DNA of 64,000 nucleotides from Prostheceraeus crozeri (GCA_907163375.1 CAJQUW010014359.1:434001-498000); one strand, 5' to 3'; shown: positions 1-10,306, counted from the stretch's first letter. The notes: generated by a model from the sequence alone, not told the origin. Program-made: numbers and translations.

Positions 1-124
1 GCTTGCAGCCTTCAATCATTTGTCTTTCTTCCTCTTCCTCTTTTTGTTGAAACTTTCTCTCAAGTTCCTTCTTCGTAGGAGTTGAGCTAGCAGGAGATGT
101 GAACGTCTCCTCTGTGTCAGACAT
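1..124 (-). CDS. N-terminal start of an unknown Polinton gene, cut by window edge
   Basis: An open frame starts with ATG at 124 on the minus strand and stays open to the window edge, about 41 codons. The visible peptide begins MSDTEETFTSPASS and becomes a charged run rich in K, E and Q (KKELERKFQQKEEEEERQM), probably the start of a helix or coiled coil. A TATA-like box lies 32-40 bases upstream (156-164). The gene diverges from the 112-codon gene at 280, and both starts share one intergenic region of about 155 bases. I do not recognise the protein. Confidence 0.5.
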   Translation of the reverse strand, partial: MSDTEETFTSPASSTPTKKELERKFQQKEEEEERQMIEGCK

Positions 125-155
125 GACTATGATAGTGAAATGCAAAACACTCTTC

Positions 156-164
156 TTTATATAT
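156..164 (-). promoter_or_regulatory. TATA box of the leftmost minus-strand gene
   Basis: On the minus strand this reads ATATATAAA, a short distance upstream of the ATG at 124. Confidence 0.5.
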
Positions 165-234
165 GAGAATGATGCAGTGTGATTGATAAATGGCTGTCAC
201 CCAATGAGAGAGCACGAAGCAGGGAGAGAGAATC

Positions 235-242
235 TATATAAG
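235..242 (+). promoter_or_regulatory. TATA box of the 112-codon gene
   Basis: CTATATAAGTG precedes the ATG at 280 by about 40 bases. The same 11-mer occurs at the two other promoters of this element (1348-1356 and 3082-3090, both minus). Confidence 0.55.
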
Positions 243-279
243 TGCGATGCAATGACCATTTCCTCATAATATCATTAAA

Positions 280-618
280 ATGGATACACCACCGAACGCC
301 TATGCCTTACTCATGCCCAATGCCCCTCGCAAGAGGCAAGTGAAAAGCATTTACGATGGTGAGGTCGAGCCGCTGCAGTTCAATGAGGAAATCATCATCA
401 TTTCCGACGATGAAGAGGATAGTAAAGATACAATCAGGGCTGCCTTCCTGAGTGTGTCTCCAAAGGACGTGATGATGGAGCGGTGTATTGAGACTCTCCG
501 GAGCTGGCTAGACATCTTCTCTCCTTCTAGTCAGCCCCGCAATCAAGAAGAGTTTGACTTAGTAGACGTCATGTACCGTCTTATTACAAAACGTATTGCT
601 TTTATTTCTTTTCAATAA
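280..618 (+). CDS. Unknown 112-aa acidic protein of the left Polinton
   Basis: Complete open frame with its own TATA box upstream. The stop codon TAA is part of an AATAAA polyadenylation signal (about 614-619), a very compact transcription unit as expected inside a virus-like element. The protein starts MDTPPNAYALLMPNAPRKRQ, then has an acidic patch around residues 44-52 (IIIISDDEEDSKD), followed by a mixed helical-looking C-terminal half. A short segment near residues 17-36 (RKRQ..SIYDGEVEPLQF) resembles the C-terminal end of the 84-aa protein encoded at 1042-1296 (CYKVYSDLEVIPLDF). I do not recognise a family. It diverges from the gene starting at 124 and converges on the 84-aa gene. Confidence 0.6.
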   Translation: MDTPPNAYALLMPNAPRKRQVKSIYDGEVEPLQFNEEIIIISDDEEDSKDTIRAAFLSVSPKDVMMERCIETLRSWLDIFSPSSQPRNQEEFDLVDVMYRLITKRIAFISFQ

Positions 619-1041
619 ATGTGTATTATGACAATGTTGTTTTTCCTCCATATAAACTACATGGCTTCGAAAGGATCATCGAGTAAGCATAGTATCGATT
701 GGGAGCTATTGTTAGAATAAGATATCCTATCATCTAGACACTTAACACAGTTACTAGAAATCGTTCATGATATAAAACATGATTTAGGTGAATCACTTGA
801 AGCAACGTTATCTGAGAATGAGTCATGAGTTCTGCTTGTCACTCTTATACCACACGTATACAAAATCATTTTCTATCTTCTCTAATGGTATGATCCCTTT
901 TGATAGAAAAGTAGACCGATAGTAAATGTGTTAACTAACCCCATATCTAAATTCCTCCATTTATTTCCATTTCAAGATAAATACATTGCAAAACAAAGAC
1001 ATGTAGTATGTAGGTTTATTTATAATTGAATCACATATACT

Positions 1042-1296
1042 TTACAGCGAGGAAAAGTCAAGTGGAATAACCTCTAAGTCACTGTACACTTTATAACACC
1101 TTGGCCGTTTTGGTGCGTCGGGCACTTTTCTAACACGCGTCGTTTTTGGCGTGAATTCAGCATCAGTCCACACTACTTTTTCAATGACCACTTTCTTGCG
1201 GGACTCCTCCTCTTGTTCACGCTTGTCTTCATCCCACTCGTCAACAACTTCGAAAATTTTGAAGAAAATATTCATGGCTTCAGAAGAGTTTTCCAT
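1042..1296 (-). CDS. Unknown 84-aa protein of the left Polinton
   Basis: Complete minus-strand frame with a TATA box about 50 bases upstream (1348-1356) and a polyadenylation signal just past the stop (TTTATT on the plus strand near 1014). The N-terminal half is acidic and helical (FEVVDEWDEDKREQEEESRK), the C-terminal half basic (TTRVRKVPDAPKRPRCYK). It ends in a short motif, VYSDLEVIPLDF, that echoes one in the 112-aa protein at 280. The two genes converge with about 420 bases between them. I do not recognise the family. The paired promoter and polyA signals argue that it is a real gene. Confidence 0.55.
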   Translation of the reverse strand: MENSSEAMNIFFKIFEVVDEWDEDKREQEEESRKKVVIEKVVWTDAEFTPKTTRVRKVPDAPKRPRCYKVYSDLEVIPLDFSSL

Positions 1297-1347
1297 ACTA
1301 GAGTGTTCGATCGTATAACGTGAATGAGAAGTGCTGCAATCGTTTCA

Positions 1348-1356
1348 CTTATATAG
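1348..1356 (-). promoter_or_regulatory. TATA box of the 84-aa gene
   Basis: The minus strand reads CTATATAAGTG here, the same 11-mer as at 235 (plus) and 3082 (minus). Confidence 0.55.
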
Positions 1357-1439
1357 TTATTTAACAATGAATTCCTCAACAACCAATCAGAATGATTCTA
1401 ATTTAGATGAAGATTCCTTTTTTCACTTTATCAACCTGT

Positions 1440-1930
1440 GTTGCAGTAAAACTTTTACAAACCATGATACACTTTCTGACTAGACTTACGAATACAACGT
1501 CAATGATCAAACTTTACTTTTACAAACGTGTGTCACAGTAAAACTACTTGACTACACTAACTTTGGTTTTACAAACCATGTTACAGTTTCTGACTAGACT
1601 TACGAATAAAAAACGTCAATGATCAAACTTTATTTTCACAAACGTGCGTCGTAGTAAAATTATTTGACTACACTAGCGCTAACATTTATGGCATTTGTGT
1701 TTCATAAAACGCCATGATCAAACTTTCTAACTATACATCAACCTGTACTGCAGTAAAACCTTTATACAACATGATAAAGTTTCTGACTACACTAACTTTG
1801 CTTTTACAAACCATGATACAGTTTCTGACTAGACTTACGAATAAAACGTTGATGATCAAACTTTCTAACTATACATCAACCTGTGTTACAGTAAAACCTT
1901 TGTACGACACTGACAAGAGCTTGTTCTTTA
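1440..1930. repeat. Imperfect tandem repeat, units about 100-140 bp
   Basis: Blocks such as GATCAAACTTT, ACTATACATCAACCTGT, CAGTAAAAC and ACTTACGAATAAA recur several times with variable spacing. The same blocks occur in the palindromic Polinton (about 17120-17340 and 23820-24140), where they lie between two convergent genes. Many units contain AATAAA or its complement. A role as a two-way transcription end region is an inference. Confidence 0.75.
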
Positions 1931-2099
1931 ACGAAGAGAGAAGTCTGTGACGTGTTGCGTGTGGCGCATGAATGTCCTCCCTTCATTCCATTCATCAATT
2001 CGTCTCCGTGATAGAGACAAGAAGAACTGATGGTTCATTCTCGCATGCTTGGCCAACTGTCGGGAAACAAGTGCAATGGAGATTTTATGAGGTAACCTG

Positions 2100-2700
2100 T
2101 GGCAGATAGCTAAATGTCGCCCTGGCGGTCAGAGTACAACGTTGAGACGAAACATTGCAAACATGACGCAGAGAGGTTTCACAAGGATTACCATTGCCCA
2201 CGTCCCGTGCAGCTACGGACTTCAACGCTGTCTCGAAATCACCCACAGGAAGTATCACACCGAAAATCGTGCACCGTCCATGACTTGATCGCCAGACATG
2301 AAAACCGGTGGAGTTGGTGAGAGGTTGACAGACTTTGATAGTAGCTTGATAGCAAGCCGTAGAGAGCTTGATTCACCAGCGTTTTGCAATGGAGATGTTT
2401 AGAGGCCACCCATGACAAGATAGCTAAGACTCAACCGATTGGCGTTCAAAGTGCTACGTTGAGAACTGTGTCAAATGCCCAACATGAGACATGAGTTGTC
2501 CCAGCGGTTACGGTCTAAACTATGACACACTCCCTTGCCACACTTATCACTACGGCATCGTCCGCCGTCCCGAAGGAACACCCTGCCAGTGGAATATTAC
2601 AGCAAAACTCTCCGTGTCTTGCTCGTTTTCAGTGAAAAGCTGCTTAGTCCATATGTGGCTCAGACATCATTAAAAATCATCTAGTTGACTTCAGCAGGGT
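2100..2700. other. Polinton non-coding segment related to leader regions of the palindromic copy
   Basis: Stretches here (for example GCCGTCCCGAAGGAACA near 2565 and ATGAAAACCGGT near 2298) match parts of 22650-22800 and 26150 in the palindromic Polinton, in the same orientation as its right arm. The coding exons found there are absent. Open frames at 2114-2320 and 2491-2673 are most likely chance frames. Confidence 0.5.
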
Positions 2701-3081
2701 CGAACACCCCAGAAAACCTCCAAAACTAGTGAATTTACATTTTTCAACTTTTTAGCACTACTTATGAAATTTTATAAGTAGTCTATCACTTAGGGCAGGT
2801 CACTAGCGACCGAACCTTTTTTGAATCAAGTCAAACGGACTTGTAGAAGCAAAGTTACAAGCCTTTAAAGTTTTGGAGTCTTTTATGGCCTGGAGACGAA
2901 GGCCATCTCCTGGCGAACCTCTAAGTCTGACGCCTTAGCTGATATCAGCAATGAAATTTTCTAAGTCGGTTTCTACCAGAAACCCGGTTTTTCAGATTTC
3001 CAATGCTATCATCGGAGCTCCAGAGTTCACCTACCCCAACCCAGTCGGGAGGAGAACTGATTTCCACAAGCCGAGTTTCCA

Positions 3082-3090
3082 CTTATATAG
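3082..3090 (-). promoter_or_regulatory. TIR-proximal TATA box of the left Polinton
   Basis: Minus strand CTATATAAGTG, pointing away from the terminus into the element. It corresponds in position to the TIR-proximal promoters at 14708 (plus) and 26575 (minus) in the palindromic copy. No convincing coding frame follows directly. Confidence 0.4.
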
Positions 3091-3199
3091 TGTGTGGCGA
3101 TCAGCTGATGACGTAATACCCATCATCCAAACACTAAAAACCCGTCTATCTCCGGTTCTAGTGCTCCGATTGAGGTGGAAATGTACCACTTCCATGTAG

Positions 3200-4620
3200 A
3201 ATTTGACGCTGAATCCGAATCTGGCCTCCGTTTTCCCATCCGATGCTTCGTTTTGGCTCTACAGCAGGCAGCCATCGCAAAAATTCTAACTCGTTTTTTC
3301 GAATGTTGAAAATTTTTCTCTCCGATTGACTTGAAACTCACCATACAGATAGAGAATTTCACGCTAATTTCAAATCTGAAATCCGTTTTCCAATCCGATG
3401 CTTCGTTTTGAAGCTACAGCCCAAAACGTCCAAAATTCTAACTCTGTCGTTTTTCGCCAATCTCCCAAAATCTGAAATGACGTCTCACATCTAAACGAAG
3501 ACAGATATGAACAAGCCGTTTGTTTCACTGAATTTGTCTCACTCCCAGCTTTCAAACGAGCTATGGCACGACAAAATCCGTCCACTAGAAGCCAAGATCG
3601 AAGCTAGCTGTCCCGAGGGGGGGGGAGGTCTTCAAAACATTTTCTCTCCGATTGCGTTCAAATTCACCATACCGATGCAGAATTTGACGCTGATTCCAAA
3701 TCTGAAATCCGTTTTCCCATCCGATGCTTCGTTTTGGCGCTACAGCCCAAAACGTCCCAAATTCTAACTCTGTCGTTTTTCGCCAATCTCCCAAAATCTG
3801 AAATGACGTCTCACATCTAAACGAAGACAGATATGAACAAGCCGTTTGTTTCACTGAATTTGTCTCACTCCCAGCTTTCAAACGAGCTATGGCACGACAA
3901 AATCCGTCCACTGGAAGCCAAGATCGAAGCTAGCTGTCCCGAGGGGGGACGTCAGCGAAAATTTTTTCTCTCCGATTGCTTTCAAATTCACCATACCGAT
4001 GCAGAATTTGACGCTGATTCCAAATCTGAAATCCGTTTTCCCATCCGATGCTTCGTTTTGAAGCTACAGCCCAAAACGTCCAAAATTCTAACTCTGTCGT
4101 TTTTCGCCAATCTCCCAAAATCTTAAATGACGTCTCACATCTAAACAAAGACAGATATGAACAAGCCGTTTGTTTCACTGAATTTGTCTCACTCTTAGCT
4201 TTCAAACGAGCTATGGCACGACAAAATCCGTCCACTAGAAGCCAAGATCGAAGGTAGCTGTCCCGAAGGGGGGGGGAGGTCTTCAAAACTTTTTCTCTCC
4301 GATTGCTTTCAAATTCACCATACCGATGCAGAATTCGACGCTGATTCCAAATCTGAAATCCGTTTTCCAATCCGATGCTTCGTTTTGGCGCTACAGCCCA
4401 AAACGTCCAAAATTCTAACTCTGTCGTTTTTCGCCAATCTCCCAAAATCTTAAATGACGTCTCACATCTAAACGAAGACAGATATGAACAAGCCGTTTGT
4501 TTCACTGAATTTGTCTCACTCTTAGCTTTCAAACGAGCTATGGCACGACAAAATCCGTCCACTAGAAGCAAAGTTGGAAGATCGGTGCCGAGGGGGGGAG
4601 GTCTGAACTTTTTCTCTCCA
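3200..4620. repeat. 326-bp tandem array next to the Polinton terminus
   Basis: About four head-to-tail units. The word ATGAACAAGCCGTTTG starts at 3507, 3833, 4157 and 4484, giving steps of 326, 324 and 327 bases. Each unit ends in a G-run of variable length. All long frames through this region are repeats of one unit read in several frames, so they are not genes. A related array with the same 326-base step lies at 13765-14460 and 26820-27230. Confidence 0.9.
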
Positions 4621-4879
4621 ATTGAGTTGGGAAGAAGTTCCTAGACCCAACTTTGGCCAAAACGTCCGAATTTGCACTCCATTTTCCCATCCGAGGCCTC
4701 CTTCCTGTCGAAAAATGGACTTTCTCATCCCAAAACCTCCAACACCTGCCTTTTCCAACTCTGACGGTTTCTTGCCATTTTCCTCCCTAAACCCAAGAAA
4801 ATGAACCCAAACTGAGCTTTTCACTGCCTTTTTCTCACTTTTAGCTTTCAAATGAGCTATGGCACGACTTTCTACGATG

Positions 4880-5067
4880 TCTACAACCAAAGTTGGAAGT
4901 TTGGCAGGAGGGGGGGGGGAGGGACCCGTTTCCTCCTCACGGACCCATTCCTCCCAGCACATCCTTGGCCCTCTCCCTCACACTTCCTGCCAGAGGGGGG
5001 GGGCTGAGTCAGCCTGATGACTCAGCATTTCACATTTTGTCCTTGCGTCTGGAATATGCTTACTACT
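4880..5067. repeat. Polinton terminal segment (right TIR)
   Basis: The segment contains G-runs, CTGCCAGAGGGG, two CTGAGTCAG-like words and CATTTCACATTTTG, and ends ATGCTTACTACT. The palindromic Polinton ends almost the same way at 27376, and its left terminus at 13578 is the inverse. The following bases ATAATG (5068-5073) would be one half of a 6-bp target duplication. The other half lies outside the window. Confidence 0.7.
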
Positions 5068-5073
5068 ATAATG

Positions 5074-6731
5074 CATGATCGCGACCGCGGGCGCAGCGAA
5101 AAGAAAAGGATGAGAGGCTCATAAGTCTCCCACGGTCTTCCAAACTAAGGGCGAGGAATAATTCGATTTCATATAATCATCGATTCCACGTCATGATCCG
5201 GCACTATTCGTCAACACCAGAAAAAAAATTTTGAAAACACATAAGCTGTGTAATCTTTTATGACCTATCATCAATCTGTCAGCATTTCGTATTGCATGAT
5301 TCCTCCCAAGGCCAAGGAAATGCATATGTCGCTAGTCATGAAACACAAGTCAGATTTCAAGAATTCGTCTCCAAAGGGCTTCAAAAATTTATTTCAATTA
5401 GCTGTACTGAGAAGTTGGTAGAGCAGAGATGTAATAAAAGATGATGATATATGAACCACATGCATGTAGGCTTGTTACTAATTTTCAGAATACGAGAAAT
5501 ACACGACTCTCGAAATCCTAGTAACACGAGAAAAAGCGGAGAATCCAAATCTTTCACATAAGTATAAGAATAAAGAACGCAGAAGTCTTTATCTTAAATG
5601 CTTCAATTTTTCAAGATAATATCAATGCATTTTTGATAGTTCCACGGTTCCACTACAACAGTAAAATGTATGCCTATAACCATAAAGTGTAAACAATTTG
5701 CTTTTGAAAAAAAACGTTATGCCTGAAAGTGATATGGCCATCTAAATGGGAATAAACACTTCTAGTGATGGCATGTATATAGCATGTACATTACATATGT
5801 TGACATCTGCTAACGTCATTAATTTTGAGTCGAATATATGTCAGTAGTCTGGTACATACAACAACATATACGACATATGTGAGTAGATTTAAGTAGATTT
5901 ATGTCAGTAGATTATTAGCATCTCATTCTATTTTATGACATGGAAATATTTTTCGTCAATCAATCCATTCTTTAGATTACATGACAGCTGCCGAGAAAAT
6001 TGATTTTCGGTTGAGTAGAAAAGAAAATTATTCCTCATATTGAAGCTTCTGCTAAAGATCATCTCGTGCATGCAAAATTACAGATGATTCTCAGACCAGG
6101 AAGTAAATTACTTCTCCAGGAAGCAAATTACTTCAATGAGAAATGACTACTTCATTTGTGAAAGAAGCAAGAAAATCTGTTACCTTTTTTGGTTTCACAT
6201 AAATTGAATAGAGCTTTGATACCAAGTCTAAATAGTAATTGATTGACTCAATGTCGTCTTATATATATGACTATGCATGCCCTGTTCTATTGACATTCGG
6301 GCTGATGATTGCAAATACATGAAACTCGGAGTACCGAAAGTCAATTAGTTTTTCCATTGATTTTGGGTATATATTGGTAAAATTTTGGCAACAAATTATT
6401 TGTAAGACAAGATTGACAAAAAGTAAATCGCAATCAATTTTCGATAATTTCAGATAATCTTTCTCTGGTTCTCTATAAATCAATTTTACTTTTTGATTTG
6501 AAAACTTAACTGCTATTTTTGAGAACCATTTTAATATAATTATGACCGGCGCTTCGGATGCAAACATCATCCATTTTCAGGGTAAGTAGTTTGTGTGGAT
6601 TAAACTATTTGCAGATCATTCCTATAAAATTTAGATATCAAAATAACATGAAAAAGCTATGTGACAGGCATGAATAAAGTCAACAAAAGAAGTCATGGTG
6701 AAGTAAGTGAACAAGCATACATGTGGATAAG
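5074..6731. other. No gene recognised
   Basis: AT-rich unique-looking sequence. The longest frame (6271-6570, minus, 99 codons) has no recognisable motif or gene signals. I see no terminal repeats or RNA genes. Confidence 0.5.
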
Positions 6732-7610
6732 TCATAGTAAAATCAATCGTCTCGTTAATCCCTGATCCTGTTTGTTTAGTGTTGGTTGATATTTCTTGAT
6801 TAGTAAGGCCTCTGCAATTTCCAGATCTTGTTGGGTGTGATATCTGGCCATGATTTTAGCGTCTTTGAGGATAGTTTGGTATCCAATTTTGATTTCTGTG
6901 TGGGTTTGTATGTGTTGTTTGATGGCACCTTTTGATACATCTTGTTTGCAGCGTTGAGTAAGTGTATTTGTCGTAAAACCGATGTATTGTGCAACGCCGT
7001 TACATGCGTTGTGTAGGCATGTGTATCGGTAGACAATATGGTGTGACTCATCACTTGCAGTTAACAATTTTGGTTTTAGTTCATCCTTTAATTTTCTCAT
7101 TTTGTAAAAGCATCGGATGCTTACTCTCAATCCCTGGTCGATCGGTTGAATATTTTCGTTTACGATTGCTTTTAGTCTCTTTTCTTCTGTTTTCGCATTT
7201 GTTCCCCATTGTCCTTGAAAATTGAATTGAACTGTTGATGAAGATTCTTCATTTTCCGTACTGAATTTTCGCTTGAAAAATTTTTGCACAGTATTGTCGA
7301 TCAGCGCTTGAGGATAATTACTGCTAATCAAAATTTGAGTGAAGTGTTGTACTTTTCGTGAAAAGAGTTCCCAATTAGACGAGATTTTACATGCACGAAT
7401 CAGGTACGATCGAACAACTGATTTTTTATACGTGTCTGGTCCAAAGCTGTCGTATCGAGGCAAAGTCCGGCGCAAGTTGATTTTTTGTAAACTGAAGTTT
7501 AAAATTTCGTACCACTTCTCATCACTAGAACATCAAGGAAGGACAGCGTGTCGTCTTTTTCTTTCTCGTAAGTGAAATTGAGGCAGGATTTGATTTGAAA
7601 TATATACTGT
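6732..7610 (-). pseudogene. Penelope-like element remnant: end of RT plus GIY-YIG endonuclease
   Basis: The minus-strand frame 7475-6732 (247 codons) ends in a GIY-YIG-type nuclease region: a Cys-containing lead-in (TCLHNACNG), then YIGFTTNTLTQRCKQ, and a C-terminal QDLEIAEALLIKKYQPTLN typical of the domain. In front of it is the connector known from Penelope-like reverse transcriptases. Between about 7610 and 7475, in another frame, lies DDTLSFLDVLV followed by a stop and a TSVYKKST-like stretch, the usual end of the RT domain. The element therefore has at least one frameshift and one stop, and its 5' part is missing. No ends or target duplication were found. It is a different lineage from the Penelope-like element at 12901. 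Confidence 0.75.
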
Positions 7611-8772
7611 ATATACATAAATCACATTTCTTTTTGAGGAAGTTCTTCTCACGCAAGCCTACACAAGTTAACTTTGTCGTCATAAGCTTGTTATACTTCA
7701 CATCAGATTGCAATTTGGCGCAATCATGCGTATTAAGTGCAATAAATCGGTGCAAGACATTATTAAACATAACACAGATCGATTGTGTCCGTCTCATATT
7801 TGATCGTTCTTCCCACAACTGTCAGTTATTCAATCAAAGACTGCTTCATGAAGATAAGCATTGCATATCCTCACATTCAAGCTTACTATTGGCAAATTCT
7901 GCAATTTACTAGTATAATGATGTAGCTATTTATTTTGTTGTTTTCATAATAATTGAATATAAATTTTGATTGGCGGTCGTAGTTTTTTCTTGATACAAAA
8001 CACACAAGACTGTTGAGAGTTCGAGTAAATGGACGGAATTGCGATTTCAAACAAAAGCCTCCTCTGATTGGATTAATTTACTCTTAAGTCCCAATAATAT
8101 TGTAATAGAAGTTCATAACATTCAATAATTGATTTTACACTACTGTTTACGAAGAGTAGGCCCATATGAGACAAGAAAAAGAAGACATATGCGTTTTCAG
8201 CATCATATTTCATCGTGTTATTGAAATATTCATGGCTAGTGCTGTACTTATAGGCCGACATAATTCGACACATGTCTCTGCTTTTTGTGGCTTCGAAACT
8301 CTATGTTTAAGTGCATGATCTGCAACCTTTTCAATAAAATCAGAAATCAACCACCTTATGCTGCAGATAAGACATGCGGATGGCTCTTAAAACATGAAAA
8401 TTGCACGACTGAGTTCCAGAATGTCACCTAAAGAGATTGAGTTTGAATTAAAGCACCAATTTATCAATTCGCCAGTATAATCAAATAAGTCATCTATAAT
8501 ATACATACTATACAAAATTCAATATGCGATATGCAATGGGAAGAGATATAATAATGAAAACACATAACTTGCTGTCAATAAAGTACAAAAAGGGTAACAT
8601 AACAATTTAGTAAATCGGTAGGCTGACGATCATAAAATATTTCGTGTAAAATGTAAATCCATAATTTCAATTACAGTGAACCATTTACAATGACTTGAAA
8701 CTTGAAAATACCAATCAGAAACTCATGCAGAAATCCAGTCAGTACAAGGGCTGCAAACGAATGTGGAATGTT
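7611..8772. other. No gene recognised
   Basis: Short frames only. Sequence just right of 7610 may contain further decayed RT sequence of the neighbouring Penelope-like remnant. The remainder up to the 3' flank of the MS4A-like gene shows no motif. Confidence 0.4.
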
Positions 8773-8778
8773 TTTAAT
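8773..8778 (-). terminator. Likely polyadenylation signal (ATTAAA) of the MS4A-like gene
   Basis: The minus strand reads ATTAAA about 60 bases after the stop codon at 8836. No AATAAA was found on the minus strand closer to the stop. Confidence 0.4.
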
Positions 8779-8835
8779 ACATATAAAATGTCATTGGATA
8801 AAATATAAGAAAGTTCCATTGATTTTCACCACACA

Positions 8836-9759
8836 TCAAATGTAAGATGGTTGGATATGTACGTCGCCTCCTCCTTGATCATAAGAGCCTCCTCCAACTG
8901 TGCTTAAGTCATCCTTATCTTGTCGACTGTAGTGCTCAGGAGGAAATGGGTCGTTCTTGCTTTCGATTTGGTCTAAATATTGCTGTTGCAGATGCAGCTG
9001 TCCGGCGTAATCGTGCATAGGTTGCGGTTGATTAACATTATGCTGCAGATTCCAGTGCCATGAAGAATTGGTCGTTTGATTGGAAGCTGGACCATAATCC
9101 ATTGGGCCATATGAGCCACCGTGTTGAGGCATCTTCTTATTTCTATTTCCAGGCTTCCATTCACAACATTCAACATGCCTCAGCTTGTATGCTTGGAAGG
9201 CAGATATAACTAGGACGGTTAACGAGCCAAGGATAACCAAAACACATTTCACAGTGAGATAGCCCTCACTTGATCTCAGAACCATGGCGATACCCATACC
9301 ATTGATTTCCCAGCCTGATAATCCAATACATAAGAGAGCAGCCGGAATGGACAACAAATTAAAGATGTAGTAGGTCATGGGATAGCATTCGCCGTCATAG
9401 CTTCCAGCAGCACATCCAAATGCGCCAGTGATCATGAACGAAATGCCACCAACAAATCCAGCACTGTAAGCACTTCCGTTCCGTGAAACAGAGAGACCAA
9501 TGAGCGCCAATACGAATATAAGAAGTCCCATGAAGATTTGATATGATCCAACCAAAACGTATGATTTTCCCAGTCCCTCATCTTTGGGCGGTCTTGAAAA
9601 CGGTAATTTGCGGTGAGGCATTCGAGGAATTGGATAGTGAGTTATAGTTGCTGGCTGCTGATAAGGCTGAAAATTTGGCGGAGCATTCAGAGAACTTTCA
9701 CTGTAGGCTCTGGTGTCCATAGGATATCCTATATTCGACTCAGATTTTTCTGAAGCCAT
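8836..9759 (-). CDS. Four-pass membrane protein, MS4A/CD20-like, single exon
   Basis: A 307-aa frame with start and stop. Residues 1-62 are a Pro/Ser/Tyr-rich cytoplasmic N-terminus ending in a basic stretch (RMPHRKLPFSRPPKDEGLGK). Four hydrophobic segments follow at about 67-90 (SYQIFMGLLIFVLALIGLSV), 98-118 (GFVGGISFMITGAFGCAAG), 127-150 and 166-192. A long Gln/Asn/His-rich cytoplasmic tail completes the protein (ECCEWKPGN, then QQ and GGG repeats). The GxxQIxxGLL pattern in the first segment, the GG..F...G.FG in the second and the layout are those of the MS4A/CD20 membrane-spanning 4-domain family. The CCEW patch after segment four could be palmitoylated. Family members act at membranes as channel-like or receptor-associated proteins, but the partner here is unknown. 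The frame is intact, which suggests a living gene, either intronless or with introns only in the UTR. A TMEM-type tetraspan is the alternative. Confidence 0.8.
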   Translation of the reverse strand: MASEKSESNIGYPMDTRAYSESSLNAPPNFQPYQQPATITHYPIPRMPHRKLPFSRPPKDEGLGKSYVLVGSYQIFMGLLIFVLALIGLSVSRNGSAYSAGFVGGISFMITGAFGCAAGSYDGECYPMTYYIFNLLSIPAALLCIGLSGWEINGMGIAMVLRSSEGYLTVKCVLVILGSLTVLVISAFQAYKLRHVECCEWKPGNRNKKMPQHGGSYGPMDYGPASNQTTNSSWHWNLQHNVNQPQPMHDYAGQLHLQQQYLDQIESKNDPFPPEHYSRQDKDDLSTVGGGSYDQGGGDVHIQPSYI

Positions 9760-10298
9760 GTTTTAAAAGTTAAAATACAAAACACACCAATTCCGGTTGC
9801 CAGCTATCTGTAGTCCACTACCTTATCATCCGCAAGATTTGTAACGACAGCATGAGCGATACGCACGGACAATTGTGTTAAAGCCGCGAACAACAATAGT
9901 GATGAAAGCTATTGTCTAAATGCACTGCCTATTGAGACTATTCAGCGATGACTCAACTGAACGACTGAAGCAATTGGCGTATGTCTGTGTTTGTCACCTA
10001 TTGATTTGCATAATAAATTCATTTCTCATACCCACTTGCACGTACACACGCATTCAGCACTCTTTCTCTGTCATACACAAACTGTCGCGCAATGCATTTT
10101 ATTCACTCGCATTTTAGTGCATTCTATTAAACAATGCAATCTACCGTAGGCTACTACTCACGAATATTTTGCAATACTTGATAAAAGTCAAATTATTATT
10201 TTGTGCAGAAATTATTCAGTTAATTCTGAGATTTGTAAATATCGGACAGAAGGATCCACTTTCCACAGTGCGCCAATTTTTATATTTGTCGGAGGATG
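9760..10298. other. Upstream region of the MS4A-like gene; nothing else recognised
   Basis: It presumably contains the minus-strand promoter. No clear TATA box lies within 60 bases of the ATG. No repeats or frames of note. Confidence 0.4.
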
Positions 10299-10306
10299 GT
10301 GAAGAC
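10299..10306. repeat. 8-bp target site duplication, left copy (hAT MITE)
   Basis: GTGAAGAC, repeated exactly at 11547-11554. Confidence 0.9.

Larger units (their letters stand above)
1..5067 (+). mobile_element. Polinton-family element, right-hand part (runs off left edge)
   Basis: The right terminus ends in TTACTACT at 5067. It is preceded by a stretch alike to the ends of the palindromic Polinton at 13578-27376, including the words GCTGAGTCAG-like and CATTTCACATTTTG. Inward lie a 326-bp tandem array, a TATA promoter, stretches related to non-coding parts of the palindromic element, and small TATA-driven genes. The left end is outside the window, so length and full gene content are unknown. 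No integrase, polymerase core, ATPase or capsid gene is visible in the part shown. The family call rests on shared termini and repeats plus the 6-bp duplication seen at the other copy. It is an old, partial copy, and I cannot judge whether the whole element is intact. Confidence 0.75.

Noticed and set aside
3370-4571. Several 70-213-codon frames on both strands with repeated protein sequence
   Set aside because: They read one 326-bp tandem unit again and again. No start context or promoter.
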